From contig CM049310.1 of NCBI GenBank assembly GCA_026874595.1, positions 7,192,001-7,256,000 on the forward strand: a stretch of 64,000 nucleotides of DNA, given 5' to 3'. Positions 1-14,446 of the stretch are shown here, one piece after another. This DNA is from Sipunculus nudus (lineage: Eukaryota > Annelida > Sipuncula > Golfingiida > Sipunculidae). Positions within the stretch are counted from its first letter, which is position 1. The number at the start of each line of letters is the position of its first letter. A program made the translations under genes and the position numbers. Below the pieces are notes generated by a model. It did not search any database and was not told the origin of the DNA. It worked only from the letters and a program-made list of their open reading frames with translations.

Positions 1-1495
1 CGGTAGTTTTCCTGAATGACGACACTTTGAGATTAGTCCATTTCGCCCGTTGAGTTGTACTTGTCCGTTGTCGTTCCTGTTCAACAGGATTTGTACCTTT
101 TCTTCTGTGCACAGATAACATTGTCCGGGGTTGCGTTTCATTGTGTTGGAATGCTTGAGTGTTTCCAAGGTTATGGTATGATCAGTGTTCTTTCTTTTTA
201 AGCTCCATATGTACTTTGTATTTTTCTTTGTATCAAACTTTCACTAGGGCCGAGTTGTAGCTTGGTATGGCGTTTCTAAAAATTTCCTGGTTTGAAGATA
301 ACGAAGAGATTCCATGCCATGGGTAAGACACACTAACATGTTTCACAAGTAGTATATATATACTTATATATATTTGTATATATTATATATAAAGACCCAT
401 GAAGACATTTTTACGTAAATTCGCACAACATGTTGTTACACTCCGATACTTCTCAAACGTGTACAATAATGTGTTATTTAAACTTCATTAAAATGGCTCT
501 TAATTGTGTTTTCTGTGGGGAATCCTCATAGTTACCCTGCTGACCTGCATCATTTATACGGCATTAAATAGCCTTTGCTAGAACCGGTGAAATCAGACCA
601 TGCGGTCGTCGCATATATAAATTTCTAGCTGCTGCACACAATACGATACCACTTTTTCATCGGTCTGATTTTTCAAGCTCAGAAAACCTAGCGATATAAT
701 GCAGTGGTTTAAAACAAAAGAGTCAGTGGACGACTGTCGTGTATATCCGCTACGTGAGGAGCATGCTTCGTCCAGTGATTGTTTATGGGAGGTTTTTTGT
801 CTCGGCCCAAGACGTGTGATTCCGATCCGCTCTGCTCCTCTCCGTCAACAACGTCTTGGGAACGACTCTTAGGAAAACGCCTCGTAAGTTTCCAAATAGG
901 AGACCCCTTTGGAATCGTATAATTGACATTTCAAGCGGTGTCAACATAAAATAATTACTTTTTTGTTGTCTTTGGATGTTTTATAAAACATCTGCGAAGT
1001 ATTGGCACAAAAATAATGCTCAATAGCCCTACTTATCCATTATTTTGCCAAGAGCTGATGTGTTTACATAGAGAACAAGCCGCCATGATTACATTAACTG
1101 ATTAAGTGACCCACAGTCCTTTGCAACGGGATTTAGACTTGGAACCCGCTCTGATCTTATCGCTGTTTGAACTGGAAAAAGCGGGCGATAATAGATCTCG
1201 GTGGCGGGTACCAGTCGATCAACGTCCGCTCATTACAAATTCCTGTATATTGTTATGTTTAAATCACCGCGGGCTTACAAGGATCGTTAGGGATAATATT
1301 TCATTAATATATTAAGGTAAGAACGTGGTAAAGTTGCCAGAAAGACCCATTTACTACCAAAGACACTAACGGATGCATTTTGGTGTGTATATTTAGTAGT
1401 TTTAAGAGTTTTTTTTGTGCCTTCTGCCAGTGTCTACCATTTCACCATTACAAGGCCTAACCGTACAGGCCGCAACAAGGAGGTTTTGTGCTCAC
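1..1495. other. Left margin, probably intron 7 of the minus-strand PIPOX copy
   Basis: No exon matching exons 8 or 9 of the paralogue was found on the minus strand here. AT-rich sequence with short TA runs near 350-390. In the paralogue this intron is 4.0 kb, so absence of the last exons is expected. Confidence 0.5.
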
Positions 1496-3836
1496 CTTAG
1501 GAATGTTCCTCTCCAGCATCTTCAGACACTCCTGTTCACGTTTGGGATCTGGTTCGTATGTGCGAGTACTCGGGGTCACGGGAGGACCACCGGCGTCGAT
1601 GCCTATCTTACTAAAGCTGTTTCCATTGGATGCCATGCCGTAGAAATCCCGCCCGTCTTCCACGTAGATAAAAATGGGGAATCTAAAGAAACAGGGCTGA
1701 GTGAATGTGAGTTGACAAATATCTTTATTACGTAACTGCAACTCGAAGAAATTCTGTTAAATGTTGATAACACTCTGAAATTAAGCAGTATATAAGCAAT
1801 TAGCAATTAATATAGTTCAATCGGGTATGAACCAAACTTACATGAAGAGAAAGTAATTACAATTTACAGGTTTGCAACGATAACTGAGATTCAGGTGGCC
1901 AACAAATGCACGTTCCTCACTCAGCGGTTATACACTGCAAGCCGTCCCAGACATCGTTTCGTGTGACCGCTGCTTTTTATGGCAAAGTTCTCTGAGCAGG
2001 AACACCAGTGTGCGCAGAGAGAAAAGAATTGTAATAATTGTAACCAGACCACTAATATTGCATTTTGCATCCAGCCTAAATTTAATCATGCGACACCCGC
2101 TCTCATTGGTTTGATTACACTGGGACACAAGATCTCATTGGTCTGATTTTTAGCCCTATGCCAGAACGGGTACGTGTTATCAGATTGAGACAAACGCAGT
2201 GCAGTGTATATAACCTCTGCGTGAGAGGCGCAACAGATTGAAATATCAAAAGTTGAGGAATAGGAAATGTATTAGGTACCGACCTTTCTTTCGTAAATGC
2301 CTTTACATGGGGCGTGCGCATGTAGGTAACTTGTTCCTGGGTAACCGTGAGAGGAATATGTGCACCCAACGAACCGAGCACCTCGTTTACCCACGCCCCA
2401 GCGGTAACAATCAGTTTGGCGCACTTGTATACACCGTTAGTAGTGTGCACCTAATATGATGACAAAGAAAATTCTGGTACTGGGGTATTAATATTTCATT
2501 TTGAAAACAGACCAATATCAAATAAATTACAATTGAATTAATTTTCCACATAATTTTTTTTTATGTTAAAACGACATCTTGTGAAACAAACTTGGTCTGT
2601 TATTTCCGGGGAAAAAATAGGTTACTTATATAACCCTGTGTAATGATATAACATAAAAATACAGTTCTGGAGCAGCTTACTAGGAACACGTTATCTTTCC
2701 ATCTGGCATTAGATATATCTAAAAAAAATTGTCACATAACTGGCTATTGATCGAGTGATAATTTCGTTTCAGTTTTACTGTCATTGGAAGCCTTTTATAT
2801 CATCAGTGGAATTTAAATTTTGTTGATAAACAGTTGCTTTCTCATATATTGATGTAACTGCATTAATTAATTATTCAGTTTTTATGGTATGTTTTAGTTT
2901 GTTTCTATAGTAAATACCGCTGATGTAGCGTTTGTTTACTGCAGCTTACTTTTCAACAAAACAAAACATTAAATATAAAGCAATAATTACAGAATGTAAA
3001 GGGAAAACAGACTACAATATACAATGATCAGTACATTAATAGAATAATCACATTTACTCACAAGCAGTCTGCCGTCTGCTAATTTGTCGACTCTGGTGAC
3101 TGAACAGTTCTCCACGATGGTCGCCCCATGTCCCTGTGCTAACTGTTGGTGTACCGAATTAGACATTGCCGCGTCCACCAACCCGCCATCTTTTTGGTAA
3201 ATGGCCTCAGTTTGATCATCAACAGTGAATTGTGGGAAACGACGTCTGATCACAGGTGCCTGCAGGTGCTCGTAACTACAATATGTTAATTTTTTAAATA
3301 ATAATAATAATAATAATTATAATAATAATAATAATAATAATAATTATTATTATTATTATTATTATTATAATTATAATTATAATTATTATTCATATCTTTT
3401 AATGCTTAGGCGGGATCACGAAATGAAAAAAAAAAACAATTTTAAGCATCATTTGTCTGGTACTTAATATCTGAATGATTCTTACTCTATTTTAAACCTG
3501 TCCATTGCATTCATGTATTCCCGTAATATATGCCTCCCTTCGCCGTCCTTCTTCGCCAGCTGGAGAGCTCCTGTCACGTGCACCAACTTGACACCTGACT
3601 CTTCCTCCACCTCACGCCATCTGGTGGTCGTATAAAAATATAGAGCTTAATTACAGACACTTTAACCTCGTCGTGATAGCTTGTTGCGAAACACAAAAGT
3701 TTTTACTTAAATTCAACAAGTCCTGGTCACTTAATTTTAATGTTTCCCAGCCACTGACTGACTCTATAATATTATGTTCTTTTCATATGATGAAGAATGC
3801 AGAAAACCTTGATCTTCTGGTCCACACATGAACGAC

Positions 3837-3901
<65 letters not shown>

Positions 3902-6900
3902 CAATGTGCTTTTCCGAAATCATAGACACTAAAACTCAGGAAAAGTTTTCTTCAAAGACTTAACTGCATCAAAATTATCCATTCAAATAATATCCTTATT
4001 ATCATTGTTATTGTTAAAATATTTATATTATAAATATCATCGTAAAATAATAAGTTTCCTTGGAACATTATAACTTCTATAAAAAGTAAGAAAATTATTC
4101 TTTGCCAGACACATCACAAATGGACTTATTGGATTTTACGTGGAAAAAATCATTAGATGCAATTAAGTAATCTGTTGCATTAATTGGAAAATCGGTATAT
4201 TATAGAGCTATATAACGCTCGTATCTCTTTCGATGTTCCGTTTTTTTAAGTACAAATTTTATTTAATTTCAAACATCCTTCAATATCACGTTGCAAAAGG
4301 TGTGTGCATACTGATAATAAACATTTTCATCGTGTGTATAATTAAGAAATGAATGAAGATATCGTAAAATAAGAGCCTTCATGTAAACACTGTAATATTG
4401 CAGGAAACTTGACACAGTAATTTTGTTATGTTTGTTTCCTTGACCATTTCACATTTTCGTTTTTCACAAATTATATTAAAACACTGTATGTTCCAAAACT
4501 GAATATGATTGATATTATGACTGATACAACATCATTCCTGAGCTTATAATAATTTACGTGAAAAACTTCAGTCGATACAATAAAAAAAAACTTGTATTTT
4601 ATATTAGGAGGCAGGTATATTGAAGAGGATGCTGATGTGCTGAGCGCGGCGTGCGCGGCGCGGTGCGGGGCACGCGGATGAGACCTATATGGGCCACCAT
4701 AAATATGGAATATACACCGATATTTGATATTTGTGGTGTTGGCGGACTTATAAGAAATTGATATAAATTAGTTTTTTAATACAAGTATTTGATATGTTCT
4801 ACTTGCATATAATCTCGAGTCTAAAAAGGAAGTGTTCTATTGATATTCTTATATCTTAAATATTTGTCATAGCAACTTACTTTTTTTTAGATTTTGTGTT
4901 AAAACAGGAAACTCAGGCATATATATGTATATATATGTGTGTGTAAACTTGTATCAATATAGGTAGTTTCTTTATTCTAATATTAATTGAGAAATACAGA
5001 TACTCTATTAAAACAAAAGATATTCAACAAGTTTTATAAATGTGTGTAGTACGCCCTGGTTGTTCATTTATGGACACGGAGAGACATATCTGCTGTTTAT
5101 TCTATTCAAATAGGTGTACACTGTCATCTTATCATGGACAGCAGACAAAAGGAACCGAGCTCAACTTACGCTTTGTATGTATCCCGAACAAGTTTAGTGT
5201 ATCGGTCATCATGGTACATGAGTCGTCTAGAAAATGAGAAAAAGACAAAAAATACATGTATGTATCAATTTCTTTTCAGAAGTAACACCTTGGAAATAAT
5301 TATGCAAAATAGGCTTTTTGAAATTCATAAAGTCTTCCAATCTATTAAACATCTATATACCTATCATTTACGTCATTTGCAACTCTCATTCCATAAGAAA
5401 ATTTAATTCCCATATGTCCCCTAGCACTGGTGACTTGTGATGGCAACACTTTATAACAGATAAACGATTTAACTATCACGGATTTTGTAACATGGATAGG
5501 ATGAACCAAATTCCTTTGTTGTGACGCATTACAAATCACGGTTATGGGACAACAATAGCATTAATGATTGGCTGACTTACATGATCCTAGAGTGATCCTG
5601 TGACCCGCCGTGGTCGTGACCTAAGTTAAACTGTTCCAGTCCCAGGACATCTGAAAATCAGATGAATTAGATATAACGCACACACACACACATATAAATA
5701 TATCCTTCATTAACGATTAAATTCGCTGGGTTTTACATAATCGATCACAAACATTCAGAGATTTGGAATTATCCAGTATTATATTGTAATCTACGCTCCC
5801 GAGGCAGCGGAAATCTTGCGCTTCTAAAGAAGCAACCGATTTTACCTTACGATATAGGTAGTAGCCCTATAGGTAAAGCGCTGTGTAAAGAGCGTAAATG
5901 TAATCTTGTCAAAGATATAGTAAGGAAGACGGGACACAAAGTTATCAACAGCATTAAACTATACAGTAGCGAACAAGTATCATCAACCGTTCCAGCTTGA
6001 TGTACACGTCAGACTGAATTATTTTGCCAATATTCATGTATTTTTCTATACAGCAGACTTCACAGTAATGTGTTAGATGTGTAAAATATATTGATTAAAC
6101 ACCGACCATCGGTCTTATTATCAATCATCCAAAATCACTTTAAACCAATTCTTATTTGATATATATATCTTTTAATATCATATGCTTATATTGTTTTCAT
6201 AGAGACCATGAAGACCATTTCATTGCCTTCGTCAAGTGGGTATCCGCTCATTCCCGTTCATGTGCAAATGTTTGTGTCTGTGTTCACAAAATGTTTGTGT
6301 GTTTGTTCACAACACAAATCGCGCATTCATGAAAGGAATCTCATGAAATTTTCAACGCATTTCGATTAAAAGCCAAGAAGGAATCTATTAATTTTGATGT
6401 GGATCTGCCGCGGATCTAGGACATCAACAAGGACTAGTCACAAATGTATGCATGAACAGTTTTATGGTGATTATATTAAGGACGTGGTGGCCTGATTTAT
6501 CGACATGTATGTCGTTGGCCTGTTGAGCTCAATACGTGTCCGTGACAGGTTTAACAATTGGAAAACCTGCCTATAGCGACCGTCTGCCATAAACCGTCGA
6601 TATATTCACAGATATGTGTATGTGTGTTGATCCATTGCATGTTTGTGATCAATTTTAAATTATGCAGAATAATGTGTCATTTCAGACCAAACACTTTTCT
6701 GTCTGATGACTCAAACAAGAAGTAACAATGTAGAATTAATAGGTACTTTTATTTATTTATTTATTTGTATTCTGATAGAAAACAAAAACAAAAATGACAA
6801 ACAACCCATGTGTTAGCATCTGAACCTGCTGTCAATTACCAATGTTTGTTGTTGTTGCAGACCTAGCCTTTTATGCATGTAAACTCGTGTACATCATTAT

Positions 6901-8515
6901 AGTATATATTACTGGTGGCGTATGCTCATTTTACACAAAGTAGAGTTTGAAATTTCTTTATAAATATCACACGAATGCACACAAAGTGTGTATGCGTATA
7001 TGCATGTGTTCAGAGGCGCGCCTGCAGGTACAGTCACTCCTGCTTGATTACATATCGTATAACTTTATATCTCGATTAATTGTATAAAATAATGAAAACC
7101 AAAACCTTTTCCTATGTCTTCTCAATAAAATTCTCCGTTTATATGAATACCTGATAAATGTATATATTGCGTAATTGTATAGTAAAATCCGTAAATCATG
7201 TACGACAATCCCGACTACTGACCGCCCGGTGCGCTTATTAGCCTTTGATATTGCTCGCCCGAAAAGTTTGAAGAGTTACCTCATGGACCACTGCCCACCC
7301 CTTTTTCTAATTAGCCTTTGATATGACTCGAGCCACCGGCTGAAATGATTTCCCTCCTTGATTACATGCTTAATTAAATGTGTTTCATGCGTTAATTCTA
7401 CTTGTGCTCCCCGGACAAACTGACACAGGGTAGGTTGCATTATAAACACGGGATATACATGTATATACATAAACTTCAACTGCTGTTATAAGGTCTAGGC
7501 CCGGGCCCTATTACATATACTTTTTATATTCAAAGATAAAATTGGGTATTAAAATACATGTAAAGGTATTCGATAACAATGGAACCCACCATAAAAAGTA
7601 CTCGTTTGATCAGTTTATAGGCTGCATGTAACATAATTGCAAATTTCAAAAGCTGTCGAGTCCGTGTGCTCTGATGTCATGACATATAGAACATGTCACT
7701 AACGACCTACAGTGAAGTCGTATAAACAAAGCCTTTGTTTATATTGAGGCAATAAAAGTACGATAATCATGGGATTTGGAGCGTTTTAAAAAATTTAGGG
7801 GTGGGCATTCTTGGGGGATATATCCATATATACACACACAATGTATATAAATATAAATAGGCTGTTAGCCACCATAGAACCCCCCCCCCCCCTTCGACAC
7901 TAATCTTCACTTTTTTTCTGTTAGCCAGGATAATTCGCTGTCATGATCTGCATGTTTGCCATTGAATTAATGGTGGGTGTGAGCCCCAGAGCTGTTAGAT
8001 TGGCAACGTATACGCGAAAACCAGGAATTTAAGGGGGAGAACATATATTCCTAACTTAACTCCATAAAAAATATTCCAAGTTAGTAAAATGTGTATTTTA
8101 AACTTCCCAGTTGATTAAAAATAAAGAGTGTGTCAAATGATACATGCTTGATGTAGTCTGGTCCAGCACAATCAAAATCCAGAACATTTAAATTCACAGT
8201 CATGCAAAATCACAACGGTTGCTATGACAACGTAAAGGTAGAAAATCATCACAGGCACGATAGGACTACACAATAGTAGTAGACCATATCTCGGCCAGCA
8301 TGAACACCCTCCCCTCTAAGCAGGAATTGTTACCACAATTTCTAGTAAACCTGGAATATGCTTGTATGTATGCCAATCATCTGCTGGTAGTTCTCGCATG
8401 TTAAAGTAGAATCAAGATCATAGGGTGGGTGTGGCCACTTACCATTTCAGCACCACACTGAAAAATGTCAAAAATTGAAAGATGTGATTATTTGTGACTA
8501 AACAAAATGAAACAG

Positions 8516-8568
<53 letters not shown>

Positions 8569-11500
8569 TATAACATTTTGAACATTCACGGTCAAAGTTA
8601 TGCAAAAAGTTTGCTGTCAAGGAACGTGACTCAAATGAAATAATTTTAGGTTGAGTTGGGTCCATAAAAGCATTGTACTGTAATTGTCAGGAAGGCATGA
8701 TTATTTTGCGTTGGGTTTGTTATGATTAGAGTTGATGTATACATCTTATTAATATCAATTATATGATTTATTGTGAGTTGCATGTTTGGTGATGAATTTT
8801 GTGTTCAAATCTAGTTTAATGAGTACATTGTCGTTTTTTTTTTTTCTAGTTGAAAAAGAGCTAGATGTTTCTGGGGAAAATTGAACATATTAACTGTCTA
8901 ACATTGTCATGCTGATATCTCAATTGTCCACATAAATCAAGAATTGTCCAGAATGTCCCCTGATTTTAGAGTCATTGGGAAGTTTCTGGATGATTCTGGT
9001 AAGGTGACCTCATGGTTTGATCTAGTATAAGGATGTATTGTCGTGTGTCTGAGACAGGCGGAAGAGCGTAACTACGAGACCCGGATTATAAAAAGTTATA
9101 CAGTGAAACCCCGGGCTGCCCCTCTAGGGCGGACATCCCGCCTAACGGACAGTTTTTGGGCCGACCGAGCGTTTTTTTCTCGTTTAAGAACCCCTCTGGA
9201 GCGGACTCCCCGCTATTCAGGAAAACGGACACTTTTTGTCCGCCCAATGGCTAAAATCACCCCGGCTAACGGACACCCAAGCGGCAGCTACGATCGATGT
9301 CGGCAGAAATTCTTTGAAATTGCAAATATGGTCTGTTTCCGGTACGCCTTGTGTCACTAAGTGTTCTTGGCATATATCGCCAAGAATATAAGACCTTGGC
9401 TAGTTTTACTCAATTTTCCTTATATTTCTGTTGGATCATATAAAGAAATTTATCCTTTTATCCATAACAGTGCCCACAACATGACAGAATTCACGGATTT
9501 ATTAATTCTGAATTCGGGCCCCATTATTCTAACATAGTCCTAGGAGCGAGGATAATGACGTATCTGTTAAGCCTCGGTCACACGCTATAACGGACAAATC
9601 GTCCGGTCCCGTGAATGTCCGCCCCAGAGGGGTTTCACTGTATTTCATTAAATATGTCATACCTAGTTCATAAAACAAACCAAAAATAAGTCTTTGGAAA
9701 GACCAACTTACTATGCAGGACTTAAGGTTTGTCATGTCAAATGCAACTGATATTGTGAACCATTATAATTAGTCATTGTCTATTTTTTACTGTCAAAGAT
9801 GACATGCGGTGTCGGATGGTCTCGGATGTTGCATTCCTAATACTGTAGTGTTTCATTTTGCAAAAATAATGGTATAAAACATTACTTTACACCATGAATT
9901 TTTATTTTGATATCCGTAGTCACTCATATATATGATGCTGTGTTTGTATCTTCAGCTATAAAGCAAAATAAAAACCACTGAAAATGACAGCAATTACGGT
10001 TACAAGCTTCTTTTGCGCAGCTTCTCTGTACATGCAAAAGATTATGAAATGTAACACTAAGTTAAATCCTTGTATAATTTGTCAAATTAAAAAAATATAT
10101 ATATATAAGCAAATAACTCTTATGTATAGAAGCACGTTAAACGAAAATGATTGTTTCCTTCTGTCATATGCATTGCAAGAGCGCAATGTCCTTTTCCGAC
10201 AACCCCCCCCCCCCCCCCCCAAAAAAAAAAAAAAAAAACTATTTAAGTTCGAGTGGAGGGGGGGGGGGTAGGTTGAATTGGAATTCAGTCCTAGCCAACA
10301 TGTGTAAAGTTGTATACTGGGAAACGTCAGCATGGCTCACAAAAGCAGTGGCGACACTACATATTAAACTTCCATCAACGCCTAACCCAGTATGTGTGCC
10401 TTTGTTGCCTAATTTATGGATCTCCCATGCACTGACAAGTATATACACACACTAACACAGGCCTACATTAAATAAGTGTGCTCCCTGCTCTTCAGAAATT
10501 TTGTTGTTTCATAGAAAAATAGTACTGTCACCTTTTGATTATAAAAAGTCTGTCTAAATTAAATAATAATTTCGGGTTTCCTAAGATGAAAATGTTAATT
10601 ATTGGGCTGCATATGAATTTTAGGGAAATAAAGATAAGCTGTGTAAAAGAGACAGATTTTAATCTGTGACACAAATGTGCTATCCCCCTAGTGTATGTCA
10701 AATGGAATTTCATAAAATAATGGAATAAGTTAGGGAAAACATAATTTATGCGGTTCATTAACAGGTCAGTTTATATTAAATTGGAATATCAGATCATAAA
10801 GTGTAGTTGGAGAGGCGGAGTTAATAATATTTGGTAAAGTTGTTGTTGTCATCCTGTTTGTTTACATCCGTGCTGACGACGCTGGTGGATTATTCAATAG
10901 TATATTGTTTATTATGCAAGTAAATGGACTTACTGTACCATGATTTATTATGATAAGATGACATAAAGTTCTAGAGAATTCAGGCAATGTGTAATTTCCA
11001 ATAGGTAAATTCTAGAAATTCCCGTAGGTGCTAGTCTTGACAAGAAACGACTTGATTATTCTAGAGATTTCTAGAAGTTTCGGTTACCCAGGTATAAATA
11101 GGGCGGTATCAAGGCCGGTCAAAGGACGAATGAATTTGGAAACTAGCGTCAACCAGTGACAGGTCGTTATATAGTTGAACACCGAGCGGGGTGTGTTATA
11201 AATTTCGCGAGGATAGTATTAGTCCTGGAGAGAATATAGATAGTTGTAGCCGATCAGGGCGTAAGAAGATATACGTGATTTGTATTTGTTGAAGACGTTG
11301 TTATTGGAGATTGGAACCAGTCAACGATGACGGTGGCCAATTGTTGGATGTTACCGGTATAAACCGTGTTCTTCAGTTCAGACAACGAGCGGTATTTTGG
11401 ACTTTTCAGTGTGAAAGAACTCGGGAATATATGTCCGCTACGTGTGTGGTGTGACAATCTGTAACTGATTATTTCAGGCCCAATGATGAAAGAGAGGATA

Positions 11501-14369
11501 GATCAATAGAATGGTTAAAAAGCCAAAGCTAAATAGGAACTAAAAAGCAATGGGAATGATTTTCTAACATATAGTGTTTATAGGGGACAAACTTTTATTT
11601 ATTTGACATGATAATCGTTTGGTCTTGCATAATAATCTTCACTACCAAATCAAGATTTAACTATCCTGATACTTCGATTTTGCTTTGTTTCATTGTCAGA
11701 ATATCATATATTCATCAAATCTATTTTAGCTCAGCTGACTGAAAGTCATCTGAGCTAAAGTGATAAGTCTCTGTCCGCGTCCTCCGTATATCCGTTAATC
11801 AGGCACAAATCGTAACCGCTGGACCTGGAATCTTCTAACTTGACATCGAGGGAGGTCCATGAAAATCTCCATGGAAACCTGAATTAAGGTCACTGTTACC
11901 TGTATCCTCCAAGCTATGGGTGACCAGACGTACCCATCAGAATAATTAAAAAATTTTATACATAGGCTCCAGTATCTTAACACTAATGCATTGATCACCA
12001 TGATTCTTTGCATGCACATTCATCATGGAGTGTTTCATCAGTTCCTGCAGACTGGTGGCACTACCAAGAAGTTTTTCAAATTTTCACGCATTTTCGTAAA
12101 TCTTTATTTTTGAGACCTTCAACGTTGCGGTTGTCCGTTAACAGAGCACACCTCGTAATCATTGGACCTTGAATCTTCTAACTTGACATCGAGGGAGGTA
12201 AATGGAAAATCTCCTTGGAAACTTTAAATTAGGTCTCTGTTACTCATATCCTCTGAGCTATGGGGCTCAGAAGTACCAACCAGAATGAATAAAAAATTAC
12301 CCAAAAGCTCAAGTGTCTGAAATACTAATGCTTTGATTACCTTAATTCTCCGAATGCATTTTCATCATGGAGTGTTTCTTCAGTTCCTTCAGACTGGTGG
12401 CTCATCCCGGATCTTTTCGAATTTTACGCATTTTTTTCCCTTTTTTTATTGACGTTTTGAGATTCAGTAGTTACCCATATCCTTCAAGATAGGGCTTGTA
12501 AATACCCCTCAGTATAATTAAAAATTTGATACGAAGCATTAAGTGTGGACACCTAATGCATTGATCACCATGATTCTTTGCATGCATATTCATCATGGAG
12601 TGTTTCATCTGTTCCTGCAGACTGGTGGCACTACCAAGATGTTTTTTAATTTTTTACGCATTTTCGTTTAATTTTTATTTTTGAGACCTTCAACGTTGCG
12701 GTTGTCCGTTAACGTAGCACAAATCGTAACCATTGTTCCTAGAATCTTCTATCTTGACTTCCAGGGAGTTCCATGGAAAATCATCTTGGTAAATGAAACC
12801 TAGGTCTTTGTTACCCATACTCTTTGGCCTACCCTTCAGATGAATCGGGATACCTACTACAACATTTGGCATTCAGATGACAAAGTACATTATGCGAGGA
12901 TCACCTAGACAGCTCAGTGTCATGACCCCTTTACACTTGTTTAACAGGGCACTGTCTTGCTAACTACACTAAATACGCATGATTTGACCAAGATTAAGAT
13001 TCTGAATAACAGTTACACTGGTGATCTGGTGCAGGCAGAACGAAAAAATACAATTGATGATTTTGCATTCCAGGAAACAAAGATACCTCATCCACAAAAA
13101 AATTGGGGAAGTGTGGCTAATACATGTCTGATATAATTTTGTACCTGCTATTTTTACATTTACGGGACAATTTATATCATGGATTTATCAGTTATAAATA
13201 AAAAATAAAAATGTATGTTCTTAAAAAGTTTTACATTACTTTGTAATAGAAAAGCACAAAGAGAACGCAGACCTCCGCCAAGGCAGCTCATTACCCCCAT
13301 ATTTAACTATCAGAAAAGCAGCATTTTTCCTTTAAAATATTCCTTGATCAATTTTTCAATTCAATTTATCCTACGATCATTGCCAATCTATCCTGAATAT
13401 TTCATCAATATCCGTCAATACCTTTTTTACTATGTTGTTGACAGACAAACAAGCAAATCAACGCCCACACAAACATATCCCCTGCAGTTTAGCGGAAGTA
13501 ATAAACTGGTAAAGTTTAACTTAATTGCAGCCTAAAACTAAGATTTCTTATGCAGGTATGCGAGATGCGGATTACGATAAAATCGGTCCACGTATTGCGA
13601 AATAATGAGGGTGAGATCCCTCATGCGCGTATCCTGCAAAACGAAAATGCATGCCGTCGAGCAGGTTCATATGATATCTCTCAACACGCATTCCGCATTC
13701 TGTGGATAAAGAATCTCGACGCCCAGGCGAAGCTGCACGTGAAAAGGCTTCTCATTAGGGGAGAAAATGTACATTTAGCCGTTAAATTTAAAGGCAGAAC
13801 TTGACACCTACTACTATCAGTTGCCAGAGCATCTTTGGGCAAAAAAGTGTGCGTGGGTGGGGGGGGGGGGGGGCAAAGCCTATCACAATTAACTAGCTAA
13901 TTAGCAGATAAAAAGTTAACCTGCCTTTGTTTTACAACTGATGGGGTCAAAGATGTAGCTTGTGTGTCGTCTGCTCAAAATGAGAAGACTCAACAAGTTC
14001 ATGAGCCTTGCTATCATGTTATGTGCATGTTATGCCCACGTCAATATACCCGTGGCTGTTTTAGTAATCTGTATGGATTGTTAGCGAACATCACCCCAAC
14101 GCCTTTCTCTTTGAGCCAAATTCGTTACCATTAACTGTAAAAATCTGAGATTCACTGAGAAATTCAAACACAGTTTGGAACATGAAAAAAATCCTAAACG
14201 TAATTAGGGAACAATAATAAGGCCGTAAATGGAACTATATTAAGTCAAACTGATTAAATCTTTTGCGAAAAAAAATAGGAGGCCTAATAGATTCAAAGTA
14301 TCAGGAATTATTTACACACACATATGTTAATATAATGGTAATAACACTATCGTATATAGATTATTAATA

Positions 14370-14446
<77 letters not shown>

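Noticed and set aside
9984-10455. Overlapping 69-102 codon frames with Pro and Lys runs
   Set aside because: Generated by the C18-A18-G12 homopolymer block.
10990-11456. Solo LTR starting TGTAATTTCC and ending GTGTGACA around the heat-shock module
   Set aside because: TG...CA ends can be drawn, but no target duplication or second copy was found, so only the promoter module is reported.
13550-13804. 84-codon plus-strand frame, somewhat GC-richer than its surroundings
   Set aside because: No family resemblance and it lies within the large intron 1 of the minus-strand gene; possibly a transposon scrap, but not supportable.
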